This document shows positions 19,471-30,795 of a stretch of 64,000 nucleotides of DNA, piece by piece; positions within the stretch are counted from its first letter, which is position 1; every line of letters starts with the position of its first letter. Origin of the DNA: Nilaparvata lugens (taxonomy: Eukaryota > Arthropoda > Insecta > Hemiptera > Delphacidae). Below the pieces are notes generated by a model. It worked only from the letters and a program-made list of their open reading frames with translations, made no database searches and was not told where the DNA came from. The translations under genes and the position numbers were made by a program. The DNA lies in NCBI RefSeq assembly GCF_014356525.2, contig NC_052510.1:54424503-54488502 (forward strand), given 5' to 3'.

Positions 19471-22400
19471 ATGAGCAAAGCTGTACAATGTCAGCAAACA
19501 GCAAACTCTGTGGACGAGTTTGTTGTCCTGGAGGAGGCATTCAAATCCTGACTCACGACTCTATACTACAATAATGCATACATGATGAGCCTGCCAAAGA
19601 TTTCCACACCTTTCTAAGCAGTCTGAAGGATAAAATTGTTCACATCATCAGTCAACAACTGCAGACACATGGAGCAATGAAGTTTAATCTAGTATTGGAG
19701 GCAACATATTTCCGCAGCACCCTTGATAAGACCTTCTTCGATCAAGAAGAGTTCCAGAATGTTGCCTTCAAAACTCCAAACTACAGCATCTTCAGTATCA
19801 TCAATCTTCCAGACATCATCAACCAAGTGTGCATGACCCTACTGGATGAGGAGTCAAAATTTGAAGGAAATTCCAGTGGATGGAGTCTGCTTATCATCGA
19901 TGGATTGCTTATCAGGATTAGCAAATATATTCCACTGCGTGGATCATCCTACATCAGTCTTCCACCTTTTCTATCAGCACGAAAGGCAATCATCAATCCT
20001 ATAAACAAGGACCAGCAATGTTTCAAATGGGCTATCCTCGCCAAACATGTACAAGGCAGTAATCCTGAACGAGTCAACAACCGATACCATCAATTGGAAG
20101 AGAGATACAACTTTTCAGGCATTGGATTTCCCACTACCATCAGTCAAATCGATATATTTGAGAAAGATAATCCGGAGGTATCAGTTAATATTTATGGTGT
20201 GGATGAGAAGAACATTATATTTCCAAGAAGAGTTGGAAATGCAATGAAGGCAGATCACTTTGATCTTCTCCTCCTCTGTGAGAGTGGGGATGATGATGAA
20301 AACAACACCCTTGAGGATGATAATGAATATAAATCAAATAGCCACTACTGCTATATTAAAAATTTTGAAAGACTTGTGGGATCCCAACTCACAAAACATC
20401 AGCATAAAATTATCATCTGCAGACGATGTTTCACCCATTACACCCAGAACAGAGATGGAGAACGCAGGATGGCTGAGCATGAGGAGTATTGTGCTAGCAA
20501 TAATACAGCAAGAATCATCATGCCACAGGTTGGAAAAGATGGTAAACCTCCAATCTTGAAGTTTGAGAAACATGTGCAAAAGTATAGAGTACCTGTTGTA
20601 GCATACACTGATTTTGAGTGCATCCTGGAGAAACCTGATGAAGACAATGAACAATGGATTGGCGAAGCTACCAAAGTTATCCAGTATCATCGGGCAATGA
20701 GTTACTGCTTATACTTTGTGCGGGACCCATATTTGGAAGATTCCTGGCTGACAATCACTAACCTAATCCCTCATGAGCCAATTGTCTACAGGGGCCCTGA
20801 TGCCGCCGAACATTTCATGAAGACCCTCACCATGTATGCAAAAGATTTAGATGAGGCAATTGACTGCAGGAATATCAAATTGCTCCCACTAACCAAAAGA
20901 GAGAAAGAACGACATAATGCAGCTGATTTCTGTGAGGCCTGCAATGAACGGTTCAATAAAGATAAGGTGTATGACCATTGTCATATAACTGGTATCTACC
21001 AGAATGCATTATGCCGGAAATGCAACCTGCAGCGAGAGCGACAATCATTCATACCAGTGTTTCTCCACAACTCTTCAAACTATGATACACACCTCATTAT
21101 TCCAGAGCTGGGTAGAGATAAGGATCGGCTGTCTGTCATTCCAAACTCATCGGAAAAGTATATATCATTCACCAAACAAATATCTCCAAAAATGCACCTT
21201 TGATTCATCGATACATTTAGGTTTACACCTGATAGTTTAGACAATCTGGTCACCAACCTAGTCAAATCAGCATCGAATCAGGAAGACTTGTCCAAAGTGC
21301 TACCACATACTGCCAAAGTGTTTGGAAACAAATTGAGCCTTGTCTCAAGGAAAGGAGTGTTTCCATACGACTACTGCGATTCATGGCAGAGACTCGAAGA
21401 AACATTGCTACCACCCAAAGAGGCATTTTTCAGCAAGCTGGTTGATAGGAGTGTTAGCAGTGATGATTATGAACATGCTCAAACTGTGTGGAACCAATTC
21501 AGTTGTAGAACTCTGGGAGAATACAGCGACCTATACTTGAAAACAGATGTTCTCCTGTTGGCTGATGTCTTTGAGAGCTTCCGCGATGTATGCATGAAGA
21601 CTTATGATTTGGATTGTGCTCACTACTTTACATCTCCAGGCTTTTCCTTCGATGTCATGCTGAAATATACTAAAGTCAAGCTTGAGCTCCTTACTGACTA
21701 TGACATGTACATGTTTATCGAGCGAGGTATCAGAGGAGGAATAACAAATTGTATACACCGTCATGCTGTAGCCAACAATGCCTACACAGGAGCGCCTATT
21801 GACCCCGAGAAGCCTACATCATATCTCCTGTACACAGATGCGAACAACCTGTATGACTGGGCAATGTGCCAACCACTTCCATGCCGGAAATTCCAGTGGA
21901 TGGAGAAAGATGAGTTGGAGGGGGTGAGCAGAGGTATTGAGGGTGTTGGAGATGTTCAAAAGATTGGCTACATCTTGGAGGTGGACATTGAGTACCCTTC
22001 TGAATTGCATGATGAGCATAACGACTTCCCATTCCTGGCAGAGAACAAAAAAACTCTTAAATCCAATCATGTACGACTCATGACAGCTCTAAGCAACCGC
22101 GAACGATATGTATGTCATTACTGCACCCTCAAGCAAGCAGTACAGCATGGATTGAAAATCACTAAAGTTCATCGAGGTGTGCGGTTTGAGCAGGAGGACT
22201 TCCTAGCACCCTACATCATGCTGAACACCAGACTTCGACAGCAGTCGAAGAATAAGTTTGAAAAGAACTTTTTCAAACTTATGAACAACGCTGTATTTGG
22301 TAAGACAATGGAGAATGTGCGAAAAAGGATGAGTATGGAGCTAGTGAATGACGAGAATCGATTGAAGAAACTGATTGCTCAACCAGTGTACAAGGACCGC

Positions 22401-23413
22401 ATCATCTTTGGCGAGAATATCTGTGCTGTTACGCTGCATAAAGAGAAAGTGGAGCTGAACAAACCTATCTACATTGGTTTGACAGTGTTGGACATCAGCA
22501 AAACCCTTATGTACCAGTTCCACTATGATGTGATGAAACCTACGTACAAAGAGAACCTACAACTGCTTTATCAGGATACTGACAGCTTATTCTACATCGT
22601 GAAAACTGAGAACCTATACAACGACATCATCAACAACCAACAACTGAAAGATACCTTTGACACCTCAGAGTACCCTCCAGACCACCCATGCTATTCAGAT
22701 GCAAACAAAATGGTGCTTGGTAAGTTTAAAGATGAATATGCTGGCCGAGCGCCACTTGAGTATGTAGGCTTACGATCGAAGCTATATGCCTGTAGGTGTT
22801 ACAATAGTGATCCAAATCAGCTGACAAGTGGATTGATAAAGAAAGCTAAAGAAGTGAGGAGACCAATACTTGGGCGAGAACTCTCAAAATGCATCCAGAT
22901 GCTGAACGTTACATAGGCTTCCAAGACTATCTAGATTGTCTATATGGTGATGAGGATATCTATAGAGAACAAGTGATGTTTGGTACTAGGAAACATCAGA
23001 TCATGACCCAAGTCATGAGAAAGAAGGCATTGAGCAAAGCTGATGAGAAGAGGTATATTCTAGATGATGGAATTACAACTCTTGCACATGGACATTACAA
23101 GATCCCCACTCTAGCACACATTGATGAGGAGGATGAGGATGAGGAGGAGGAGGAGGATGAGGAGGAAGAGATGATTGACTCTCAAGAAATTCCCAAGGTT
23201 CAGGCAGCTAGCAGTACTACAACAGCTAAACGGCTACATTCCTCATCACATGATGAGCTCATTGATAAAGTCAATGAGTCAGGAAGCAGTATTATCCCTG
23301 CTAAACGATCACGTCCCTTATCAAATGATGAGCTTGCTGATATGATCAATGACTATAAAATAGATGGTGATGCATCTCAGTATAGCATACTGAGAAAATT
23401 GCTTGAAAAGTGA
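19471..23413 (+). pseudogene. Protein-primed DNA polymerase B, left arm (near full length, broken)
   Basis: About 1300 codons of a Polinton-type family B polymerase. The N-terminal region has the family pattern SGWSLLIIDGLLIRI and GSSYISLP (within the first 110 residues from 19677). Exo I is YTDFECIL (about residue 310). A Cys/His cluster with DHCHITGIYQNALCRKCN follows, then Exo II (HNSSNYDTH, about 464). After the stop come Exo III (YLKTDVLLLADVFE), motif A (YTDANNLYDWAM), motif B (KLMNNAVFGKTMENVRKR), motif C (YQDTDSLFY) and GLRSKLYA. All catalytic motifs are present. Breaks: TGA at 19549-19551, a 1-base loss near 19578, in-frame TGA at 21201-21203, and a frameshift near 22870-22900. The C-terminus has an acidic run and two related SxDELxDxxN motifs. 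It cannot make a full enzyme as it stands. Confidence 0.9.
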
Positions 23414-23976
23414 CGTCATACCTCATGCCAGGAAGTGTCAACAAATCCACTATGCATACAATCTGTGCACATGTCTTCACCATACATTCGCATCACAAGA
23501 CTTTTTGGAAGCGGTCATCATCAGTTGAGGTCTGTGCACCATGCTGTAAAGACGCCGCCCATCACCCCACCACCGCCGCCAGTCAGCCCACCATCGTCAC
23601 CAGTCGCCCCACCATCACCACCAGTCAGCCCACCATCGTCACCAGTCGCCCCACCACCGCCGCCAGCCATCCAACCACCGCCGCCAGTCGCTCCACCACC
23701 GCCGCCAGTCGCCTCACCACCACCGCCAGTCGCCCTCCACCGCCGCCAGTCGTCCCACCATCGCCACCAGTCGTCCCACGATCGCCAAGAGTCGCCCCAC
23801 TATCGCCGCCAGTCGCCCCACTATCGCCACCAGTCGCCCCACCACCACCGCCAGTCGCCCTCCACCGCCGCCAGTCAGCCCACCACCACCACCAATCATC
23901 CCACCGGCCGAGGCCAAGACGGCTTCAACTTTGTAGTAGCCCTCATCACACCAATCAGTTAATATTGAATGTATAA
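23410..23976 (+). CDS. Proline-rich low-complexity frames after PolB (doubtful)
   Basis: Two overlapping frames (23410-23976 and 23435-23962) cross a degenerate minisatellite based on CCACCRCCGCCAGTCGCC. Both are open because the unit length is a multiple of three, so openness is weak evidence. The unique first part, encoding ITRLFGSGHHQLRSV in one frame, is conserved in the right arm. A polyadenylation-like AATAAAGAAATAAA follows at 23992-24005. It may simply be 3' untranslated sequence of the polymerase transcript. Confidence 0.3.
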   Translation: MTSYLMPGSVNKSTMHTICAHVFTIHSHHKTFWKRSSSVEVCAPCCKDAAHHPTTAASQPTIVTSRPTITTSQPTIVTSRPTTAASHPTTAASRSTTAASRLTTTASRPPPPPVVPPSPPVVPRSPRVAPLSPPVAPLSPPVAPPPPPVALHRRQSAHHHHQSSHRPRPRRLQLCSSPHHTNQLILNV

Positions 23977-26152
23977 CCATTGTAATATGATAATAAAGAA
24001 ATAAACCCTCATTGACTGATCCACTGTCTAAAACTACTCTCATGTAATGATGTAAACATGTATGAAATAAACCTCATTTTATATGTTAACCATTGATTGA
24101 GAGTTTCATTAATTCATATAGGTAGAAAATCACCTTACTTTACTTTAGGCGACCCCACTCCAACTCCCTCTGTCACATGACCAATGGCCACCAGCATTAA
24201 GGACTCTAGCTCAAGATGGTCATGCAGGACCAATCACTCTACATGGTCATGGAGACCTATCACTCCAGATCAATATGTCCATGGTAGACCTACTAGATCA
24301 AGATGTCCATGAAGACTCTAGATCAACATGGCCATGCTGCTCTAAAGATCAAAATGGTATTGAAGATAGATATTTTCAACGACTCCCACTCCATGTTCAG
24401 ACATGACATATTTTCAATGACCCTCACTCCTCCTGTCACATGTCTGTATGGTATAATTGAGTCGTCCACTCAGTGGTCAGTCAGTCAGTTCAATTACTGT
24501 TCAGTTACTGATCAGTCACTGTTCAACTGTTCAATTACTGTTCAGTCACTGTTCAGTTACTGATCAGTCACTGTTCAGTCACTGTTCAGTTACTGTTCAG
24601 TCACTGATCATCACTGTTCAGTTACTGATCAGTCACTGTTCAGTTACTGATCAGTCATTGTTCAGTCACTGTTCAGTCACTGTTCAGTCACTGTTCAGTC
24701 ACTGTTCAGTCACTGAACAGTCACTGATCAGTCTGATCAGTAACTGATCAGTTATTGATCAGTCACTGTTCAGTCACTGTTCACTTACAGCAAGCTGCAA
24801 TGAGCTTGGACATGGTTGTTAGAGTATACATAGTATAGGAGTTAGAAGAAGGCTAGAATTGCTCATTATTGCAATCAAACAGGTATATTGTAGGAACAAT
24901 AGTTAAGAGTACAAGGCACATCCTGCACTATCAACTCCTATAGTAAATTTCTCTTGGAAACATTTATGGATAGTCATATAGTGCTAACAAAGTAAAGTAT
25001 TAGTGAGTTATGATATTATATGATGTTATGAATTGAAATTTATAAATTTATTAGAATAAATGGTTTTGTTTCAATTCAGAACTGGGATGAATCTGAATTT
25101 CGGGTTCATGATCTGGCAATTTCTATCAGAATCGATGAATGGGAGAATATAAAAAAGGTACTTGGTAACTTCTATTCCATTTTAATAATTTCAGAAGCCG
25201 TACAGAGAACAGTGAGTATATTAAGTTAATATTGGATTATTCAATTTCATTTAAGTATAAGGCCGACGATTTTCATTCAAGAATGGAGCTGATATGACAG
25301 ACAATTCCACTTTAGTCAATATCTTTCAAGTTATATTACAACTTGAATTTCTACTTTTCTCATTCTATCACCCCAGCATCAAATTAATGCAATCGGTAGT
25401 TATTATAATGAAATCATATAGAGCTCTAATTTTATACAAAATTGGCATTTCCAATAATGTTTTACTATGTATGGATCTCTCAATTAAGCTTTTCGCATTC
25501 AATGCGTGAGTTGTAACAGTAATGTAGCAGTAGATTGCTGTTAGCGAAGTGTAGAACTAGATAATTTGCACCGCATATCCTGTTTCAATTTTGATAAGAG
25601 TGAAAGGAATAAACACTTCATAATAGAACAAATTCATACCTGGACTAAGAATAGAGTTCGCGGGAAATGATTCACACCACATATATCCTGCTTTTATTTT
25701 TATTAGAGTGGAAGGTATAGAGGAAACATTGTTTTGTGTGAATGAGATAATAGGATGTTTTTCCTAATCATTGAATGGAAAGGATATGTGGTCAAGAAGT
25801 GGAGCAATTTTTAGAACAAGAAACCATAAACAGCTTTACTCGCAAACTTATTATTTATATACTTTTCTCATTGGAAATATACATATTGTCTCCTAACGAT
25901 AAAGTCGGCTTATCCATAAGGAAATATCCTACACAATCCCGTTTTTTCATAGAAGGATGCTTCCTATTGTATTTACTATACCTTAAATGTCTAAGAGTGC
26001 TTACTCTAGAAGTTGAAGGGTGTATGGAATAAGATGTACAACATATTTCTCTTGAAATAACACACTCTCTCTTTTATTGATACATAACATAATATATATA
26101 AACTGAGCATTCATATGAATAATACGATTATTTACATTACAATTCAATAGAT
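23977..26152. other. Spacer between the arms of the palindromic element
   Basis: Unique, mostly AT-rich DNA. It starts with AATAAA-type signals, contains the 24477-24790 tandem repeat, and has two short plus-strand frames (25294-25509 and 25775-26032) without recognisable features. A splice-like AG/GT pair brackets 17 bases near 25194-25211. No supported gene. Confidence 0.4.
24477..24790. repeat. Minisatellite of TTCAGTCACTG units
   Basis: About 27 copies of an 11-12 bp unit alternating TTCAGTCACTG and ATCAGTCACTG or TTACTG variants. Many units contain CACTG/CAGTNACTG dyads, so the array can self-pair. Confidence 0.9.
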
Positions 26153-26500
26153 TCAGTCCAATATATCGAGAACTATCCAGTGATATAATTCACCCAATCT
26201 ATCACTTATTTCACAGAATCCTCTGCTGAATGAGAATTTCAAGATGGCTGCTCCCTCGCATAGGTCGGTATAGCTTGACACTTCGGCATCATGAAAGATG
26301 GATTTTAGTGTCTCAAGAAAGTTTTGAGCTGTTCCAAACGGTTCTGGTAGGTCCTTATCTCCAAACTTCAGAAATGGTTGTACAATCCATTGGTTGCTGG
26401 TTACTAGTAGACAGTCTCCACACTCACACATATCTGCTCGCTCCACTGCAGGCAGATGTTGGCAGTGGTAGTGGTAACAGCAGGAGTACTAGCTGGAGTA
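26153..26500 (-). CDS. Cys-containing protein at the inner end of the right arm
   Basis: The frame is open from a TAG at about 26500 to the stop at 26153. It carries ADMCECGDCLLV and then a non-repetitive globular-looking stretch with FLETLKSIFHDAEVSSYTDL and SRFCEISD-like sequence. No ATG lies at its start (a GTG is at 26446), so it is probably a downstream exon or is joined to the upstream Pro/Thr-rich frame (26907-26404). AATAAA on the minus strand at about 26070-26076 gives a plausible 3' end. It is specific to the right side. No family is recognised. Confidence 0.4.
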
Positions 26501-26559
26501 GTAGCTGGAGTTCTAGTTGCAGCTGATGCTAGTTCTTCACAGCACTGTGCACAGACCTC

Positions 26560-26932
26560 AACTGATGATGTGGTGGTGAGGTGGTGGGCTGACTGGCGGC
26601 GGTGGAGGGCGACTGGCGGTGGTGGTGAGGCGACTGGCGGCGGTGGTGGAGCGACTGGTGGCGGTGGTTGGATGGCTGGCGGCGGTGGTGGGGCGACTGG
26701 TGACGATGGTGGGCTGACTGGTGGTGATGGTGGGGCGACTGGTGACGATGGTGGGCTGACTGGCGGCGGTGGTGGGGTGATGGGCGGCGTCTTTACAGCA
26801 TCGTGCACAGACCTCAACTGATGATGACCGCTTCCAAAAAGTCTTGTGATGCGAATGTATGGTGAAGACATGTGCACAGATTGTATGCATAGTGGATTTG
26901 TTGACACTTCCTGGCAAAAGGTATGACGTCAC
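26560..26932 (-). repeat. Right-arm copy of the proline-rich minisatellite region
   Basis: Reverse-oriented counterpart of about 23410-23885, starting 3' of the PolB C-terminal frame. It is shorter, and similarity to the left arm ends near 26575, where the right side continues with unrelated sequence encoding SSVEVCAQCCEE. Confidence 0.75.
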
Positions 26933-27192
26933 TTTTCAAGCAATTTTCTCAGTATGCTATACTGAGATGCATCACCATCTATTTGATAGTCATTGATCAT
27001 ATCAGCAAGCTCATCATTTGATAAGGGACGTGATCGTTTAGCAGGGATAATACTGCTTCCTGACTCATTGACTTTATCAATGAGCTCATCATGTGATGAG
27101 GAATGTAGCCGTTTAGCTGTTGTAGTACTGCTAGCTGCCTGAACCTTGGGAATTTCTTGAGAGTCAATCATCTCTTCCTCCTCATCCTGCAT
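26929..27192 (-). pseudogene. C-terminal tail of right-arm PolB
   Basis: Encodes the same acidic-to-SxDELxDxxN tail as 23155-23413 in the left arm (87 codons from an ATG). That ATG was created at the deletion junction with the N-terminal half. The polymerase core between the two parts is missing. Confidence 0.8.
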
Positions 27193-28432
27193 TATGTCGT
27201 TCTTTCTCTCTTTTGGTTAGTGGGAGCAATTTGATATTCCTGCAGTCAATTGCCTCATCTAAATCTTTTGCATACATGGTGAGGGTCTTCATGAAATGTT
27301 CGGCGGCATCAGGGCCCCTGTAGACAATCGGCTCATGAGGGATTAGGTTAGTGATTGTCAGCCAGGAATCTTCCAAATATGGGTCCCGCACAAAGTATAA
27401 GCAGTAACTCATTGCCCGATGATACTGGATAACTTTGGTAGCTTCGCCAATCCATTGTTCATTGTCTTCATCAGGTTTCTCCAGGATGCACTCAAAATCA
27501 GTGTATGCTACAACAGGTACTCTATACTTTTGCACATGTTTCTCAAACTTCAAGGTTGGAGGTTTACCATCTTTTCCAACCTGTGGCATGATGATTCTTG
27601 CTGTATTATTGCTAGCACAATACTCCTCATGCTCAGCCATCCTGCGTTCTCCATCTCTGTTCTGGGTGTAATGGGTGAAACATCGTCTGCAGATGATAAT
27701 TTTATGCTGATGTTTTGTGAGTTGGGATCCCACAAGTCTTTCAAAATTTTTAATATAGCAGTAGTGGCTATTTGATTTATATTCATTATCATCCTCAAGG
27801 GTGTTGTTTTCATCATCATCCCTACTCTCACAGAGGAGGAGAAGATCAAAGTGATCTGCCTTCATTGCATTTCCAACTCTTCTTGGAAATATAACGTTCT
27901 TCTCATCCACACCATAAATATTAACTGATACCTCCGGATTATCTTTCTCAAATATATCGATTTGACTGATGGTAGTGGGAAATCCAATGCCTGAAAAGTT
28001 GTATCTCTCTTCCAATTGATGGTATCGGTTGTTGACTCGTTCAGGATTACTGCCTTGTACATGTTTGGCGAGGATAGCCCATTTGAAACATTGCTGGTCC
28101 TTGTTTATAGGATTGATGATTGCCTTTCGTGCTGATAGAAAAGGTGGAAGACTAATGTAGGATGATCCACGCAGTGGAATATATTTGCTAATCCTGATAA
28201 GCAATCCATCGATGATAAGCAGACTCCATCCACTGGAATTTCCTTCAAATTTCGACTCCTCATCCAGTAGGGTCATGCACGCTTGGTTGATGATGTCTGG
28301 AAGATTGATGATACTGAAGATGCTGTAGTTTGGAGTTTTGAAGGCAACATTCTGGAACTCTTCTTGATCGAAGAAGGTCTTATCAAGGGTGCTGCGGAAA
28401 TATGTTGCCTCCAATACTAGATTGAACTTCAT
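27182..28432 (-). pseudogene. N-terminal third of right-arm PolB
   Basis: 416 codons nearly identical to the left-arm copy (19677-20922), including Exo I DFE. It runs into the deletion junction at about 27189 and stops after ERHNAG. Exo II, Exo III and all polymerase motifs are deleted. Upstream in the same reading frame the leader codons and the TGA seen in the left arm are also present. The 1-base loss near 19578 is not shared, so the right arm preserves the older frame there. Confidence 0.9.
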
Positions 28433-28539
28433 TGCTCCATGTGTCTGCAGTTGTTGACTGATGATGTGAACAATTTTATCCTTCAGACTGCTTAGAAAGG
28501 TGTGGAAATCTTTGGCAGGCTCATCCTTGTATGCATTAT

Positions 28540-29480
28540 TGTAGTATAGAGTCGTGAGTCAGGATTTGAATGCCTCCTCCAGGACAACAAACTCGTCCAC
28601 AGAGTTTGCTGTTTGCTGACATCGTACAGCTTTGCTCATCTGGAACAATGCAAAACAATATTGTATTAGTATGGTATGCAGTATTCAACTCTATATATAA
28701 ATCAACGGATGTGGAGGATGAAGGTGGTGAATCAGTATCTAGGATCGTGGGTCGGGGATGGAGGTTCATAGGTGTTTATGTTCTAGGGATGATGGTCCGG
28801 AGCTATATGGTGGGGTGGGGTGGTGATGGGGGGATGTGAATGGGAGTCTAGGATCTACTTTGTGATTATACGGTTTTTAGGTTAGGATGAATTACAACCA
28901 TGTGAATGGAGGTTTAGGATCTACTTATGGGGATGGGTGGGGATGGGGGAGTGTGAATGGGGGTCTAGGATCTACTTTGTGATTATACGGTTTTTAGGTT
29001 AGGATGAATTACAACCATGTGAATGGAGGTCTAGGATCTACTTTGTGATTATACGTTTTTTAGGTTAGGATGGATTACAACCACCAACTCAAAGAACCTA
29101 ATTCACAATTAAACTCTTAACTTGTATGTATTGGAACCTAATTCATAATTATAATAGTCATTTTTGACTATATCATTTACTCTATGTATTGGAACCTAAT
29201 TCATAATTAAACTTGTCATTTTAGAATTTAATTGTCAGTCTCAAACCATCTACTTCAAAATTCTACTCTTTTCGACTTAATTGTTGAATCATGAATATAA
29301 TATAAATATATATATAGAACTATAAAATGCACTGGTACTTACTCTTGATGTTGATAAAGATGGAAGTAATCCAAAACCGATATACTAAAATCACACACAC
29401 ACACGTACTGGTGGTACACACATACGTATTGGGACACGACTGTCAAAGACACAATGTCCCACTCCTTGTAGAACAACTCC
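28540..29480 (-). other. Right-arm leader and intron region
   Basis: Mirror copy of 18629-19570, with the predicted leader intron and its internal direct repeats (TCCTAACCTAAAAA blocks). The mirrored TATA box is at 29480-29487. Short frames here are shadows. Confidence 0.6.
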
Positions 29481-29698
29481 TTTTATACCCCAGTTCAGGA
29501 TCTGGAGGGAATTTTTTTCCCCTTTTTCCCTTTTTTTCCCAATTTTATGTGTTTTTAATTTTTTTTTTTTTCAATTTTTTTAATTTTTTTTAATTTTTTT
29601 TTTTTCAATTTTTTTTTTTAATTTTTTTTTTTAATTTTTTTTTTAATTTTTTTTTTTAATTTTTTTTTATTTTATTTTTTTTTAACTTTTTTTTTTTG

Positions 29699-30034
29699 AC
29701 CTTGAGGTTAGGGTGGTTGACCTGGATGACCTTGAGGTTAAGTTGGTTGACCTGGATGACCTTGAGGTTAGGGTGGTTGACCTTGATGACCTTGAGGTAG
29801 GTGTGGTTGACCTAGATGACCTTGAGGTTGGGGTGGTTGACCTAGATGACCTTGTGGTGGGTGTGGTTGACCTAGATGACCTTGAGTTAGGGTGGTTGAC
29901 CTGGATGACCTTGAGGTTAGGGTGGTTGACCTGGATGACCTTGAGGTTAGGGTGGTTGACCTGGATGACCTTGAGGTTAGGGTGGTTGACCTGGATGACC
30001 TTGAGGTTAGGGTGGTTGACCTGGATGACCTTGA
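29699..30034. repeat. 30-bp tandem array, right TIR (about 11 copies)
   Basis: The unit is TGACCTTGAGGTTAGGGTGG plus TTGACCTGGA, the reverse complement of the left array, with one copy more. The frames MVDLDDLEV... on this strand are artefacts. Confidence 0.9.
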
Positions 30035-30037
30035 GAT

Positions 30038-30079
30038 AAAGGCCGGTTCTGGGGCACTTGTGTCCCAGAACCGGCCTTT
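30038..30079. repeat. Right terminal hairpin palindrome
   Basis: AAAGGCCGGTTCTGGGGCAC loops through TTGT to the complementary half ending CCAGAACCGGCCTTT. The mismatch position differs from the left tip. Confidence 0.85.
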
Positions 30080-30089
30080 TTATACTACT

Positions 30090-30795
30090 GTGTTCCAACA
30101 TAATCTAAAAAGTAAATAGTTGGGCATTTATTAAAAGGCATAATCTAAAAAGTAAATAGGCTTGTAATCACAGTTCTCCGCCGACAGCGCTATGCGCTAT
30201 CAGCTGTCGGCAAAAGTTGTAACAACAATGGCCGCCACAACTACAACTATGATGAAGTTCCCGTTTCAAATTTGATTAGTTAATGAGGAATATTCGTTGG
30301 CTGATATTTTGAATAACATGGAATAAAAAAATGTATACATTTTTTTACTATAGTGATATGAAGTTTGTAATAATTTTAGCATACAAACATAAATTTCATA
30401 AATATTGATCAAATGTCTGGTTGAGGTATTGAATTTAGTTGGTTTAATGACTACTGTATATGCTTCCTCATCTGAGCTTAGACCTTCTAACCTATTTCAA
30501 ATTTAAATAACATTTTTAAAATAGAGATGCTTCCCATGTTATTTAAATGGAGTTACTTTTACGCTCTAGGGAGTTTTCCTGTTTTTTATTACCAAGAGCG
30601 AAAAAGTGACACTTAAGTATTATGTTCCAGGGAGTAAAGTGAGCACTTTAGCACTTTAGACAGGAGGTGGAGGAAAATATAACGTTTAGATAAAATACGT
30701 TTGAATATTTCCCCTATTTCAAAAGAAAGTCAACAAGTATTTATTGTTGTAAAGTATTTGTTAAAACACAAAAAGTAAAGGCACAGTATGGAAAC
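30090..30795. other. Intronic non-coding stretch right of the palindromic element
   Basis: Starts with a direct repeat of ACATAATCTAAAAAGTAAAT (twice within 60 bp). The rest is AT-rich intron of the dioxygenase gene with nothing recognised. Confidence 0.4.

Larger units (their letters stand above)
18121..30089. mobile_element. 12-kb near-palindromic, PolB-encoding element with hairpin tips
   Basis: Both ends read AGTAGTATAAAAAGGCCGGT in inverted orientation, flanked by GTGTTT (18115-18120) and GTGTTC (30090-30095), a near-perfect 6-bp target duplication. Inside each tip lie a 42-bp self-complementary hairpin, an array of a 30-bp repeat, an A/T homopolymer-rich tract, a TATA box, a leader with an intron, and a polymerase B gene read inward. 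The left arm is about 5.8 kb and the right about 3.5 kb; they are collinear except for a 2.2-kb deletion in the right arm. The spacer is about 2.7 kb. No integrase, ATPase or capsid gene is visible. It sits in an intron of the dioxygenase gene. Polintons also make 6-bp duplications, but hairpin tips and giant inverted arms are not typical of them. Confidence 0.85.

Noticed and set aside
20334..20690. Minus-strand frame of 118 codons, repeated at 27419-27775
   Set aside because: Antisense of conserved PolB coding sequence; repeated only because the arms are copies.
23714..24043. Glycine-rich minus-strand frame (and 26456-26821 plus)
   Set aside because: Antisense of the proline-rich minisatellite; no independent support.
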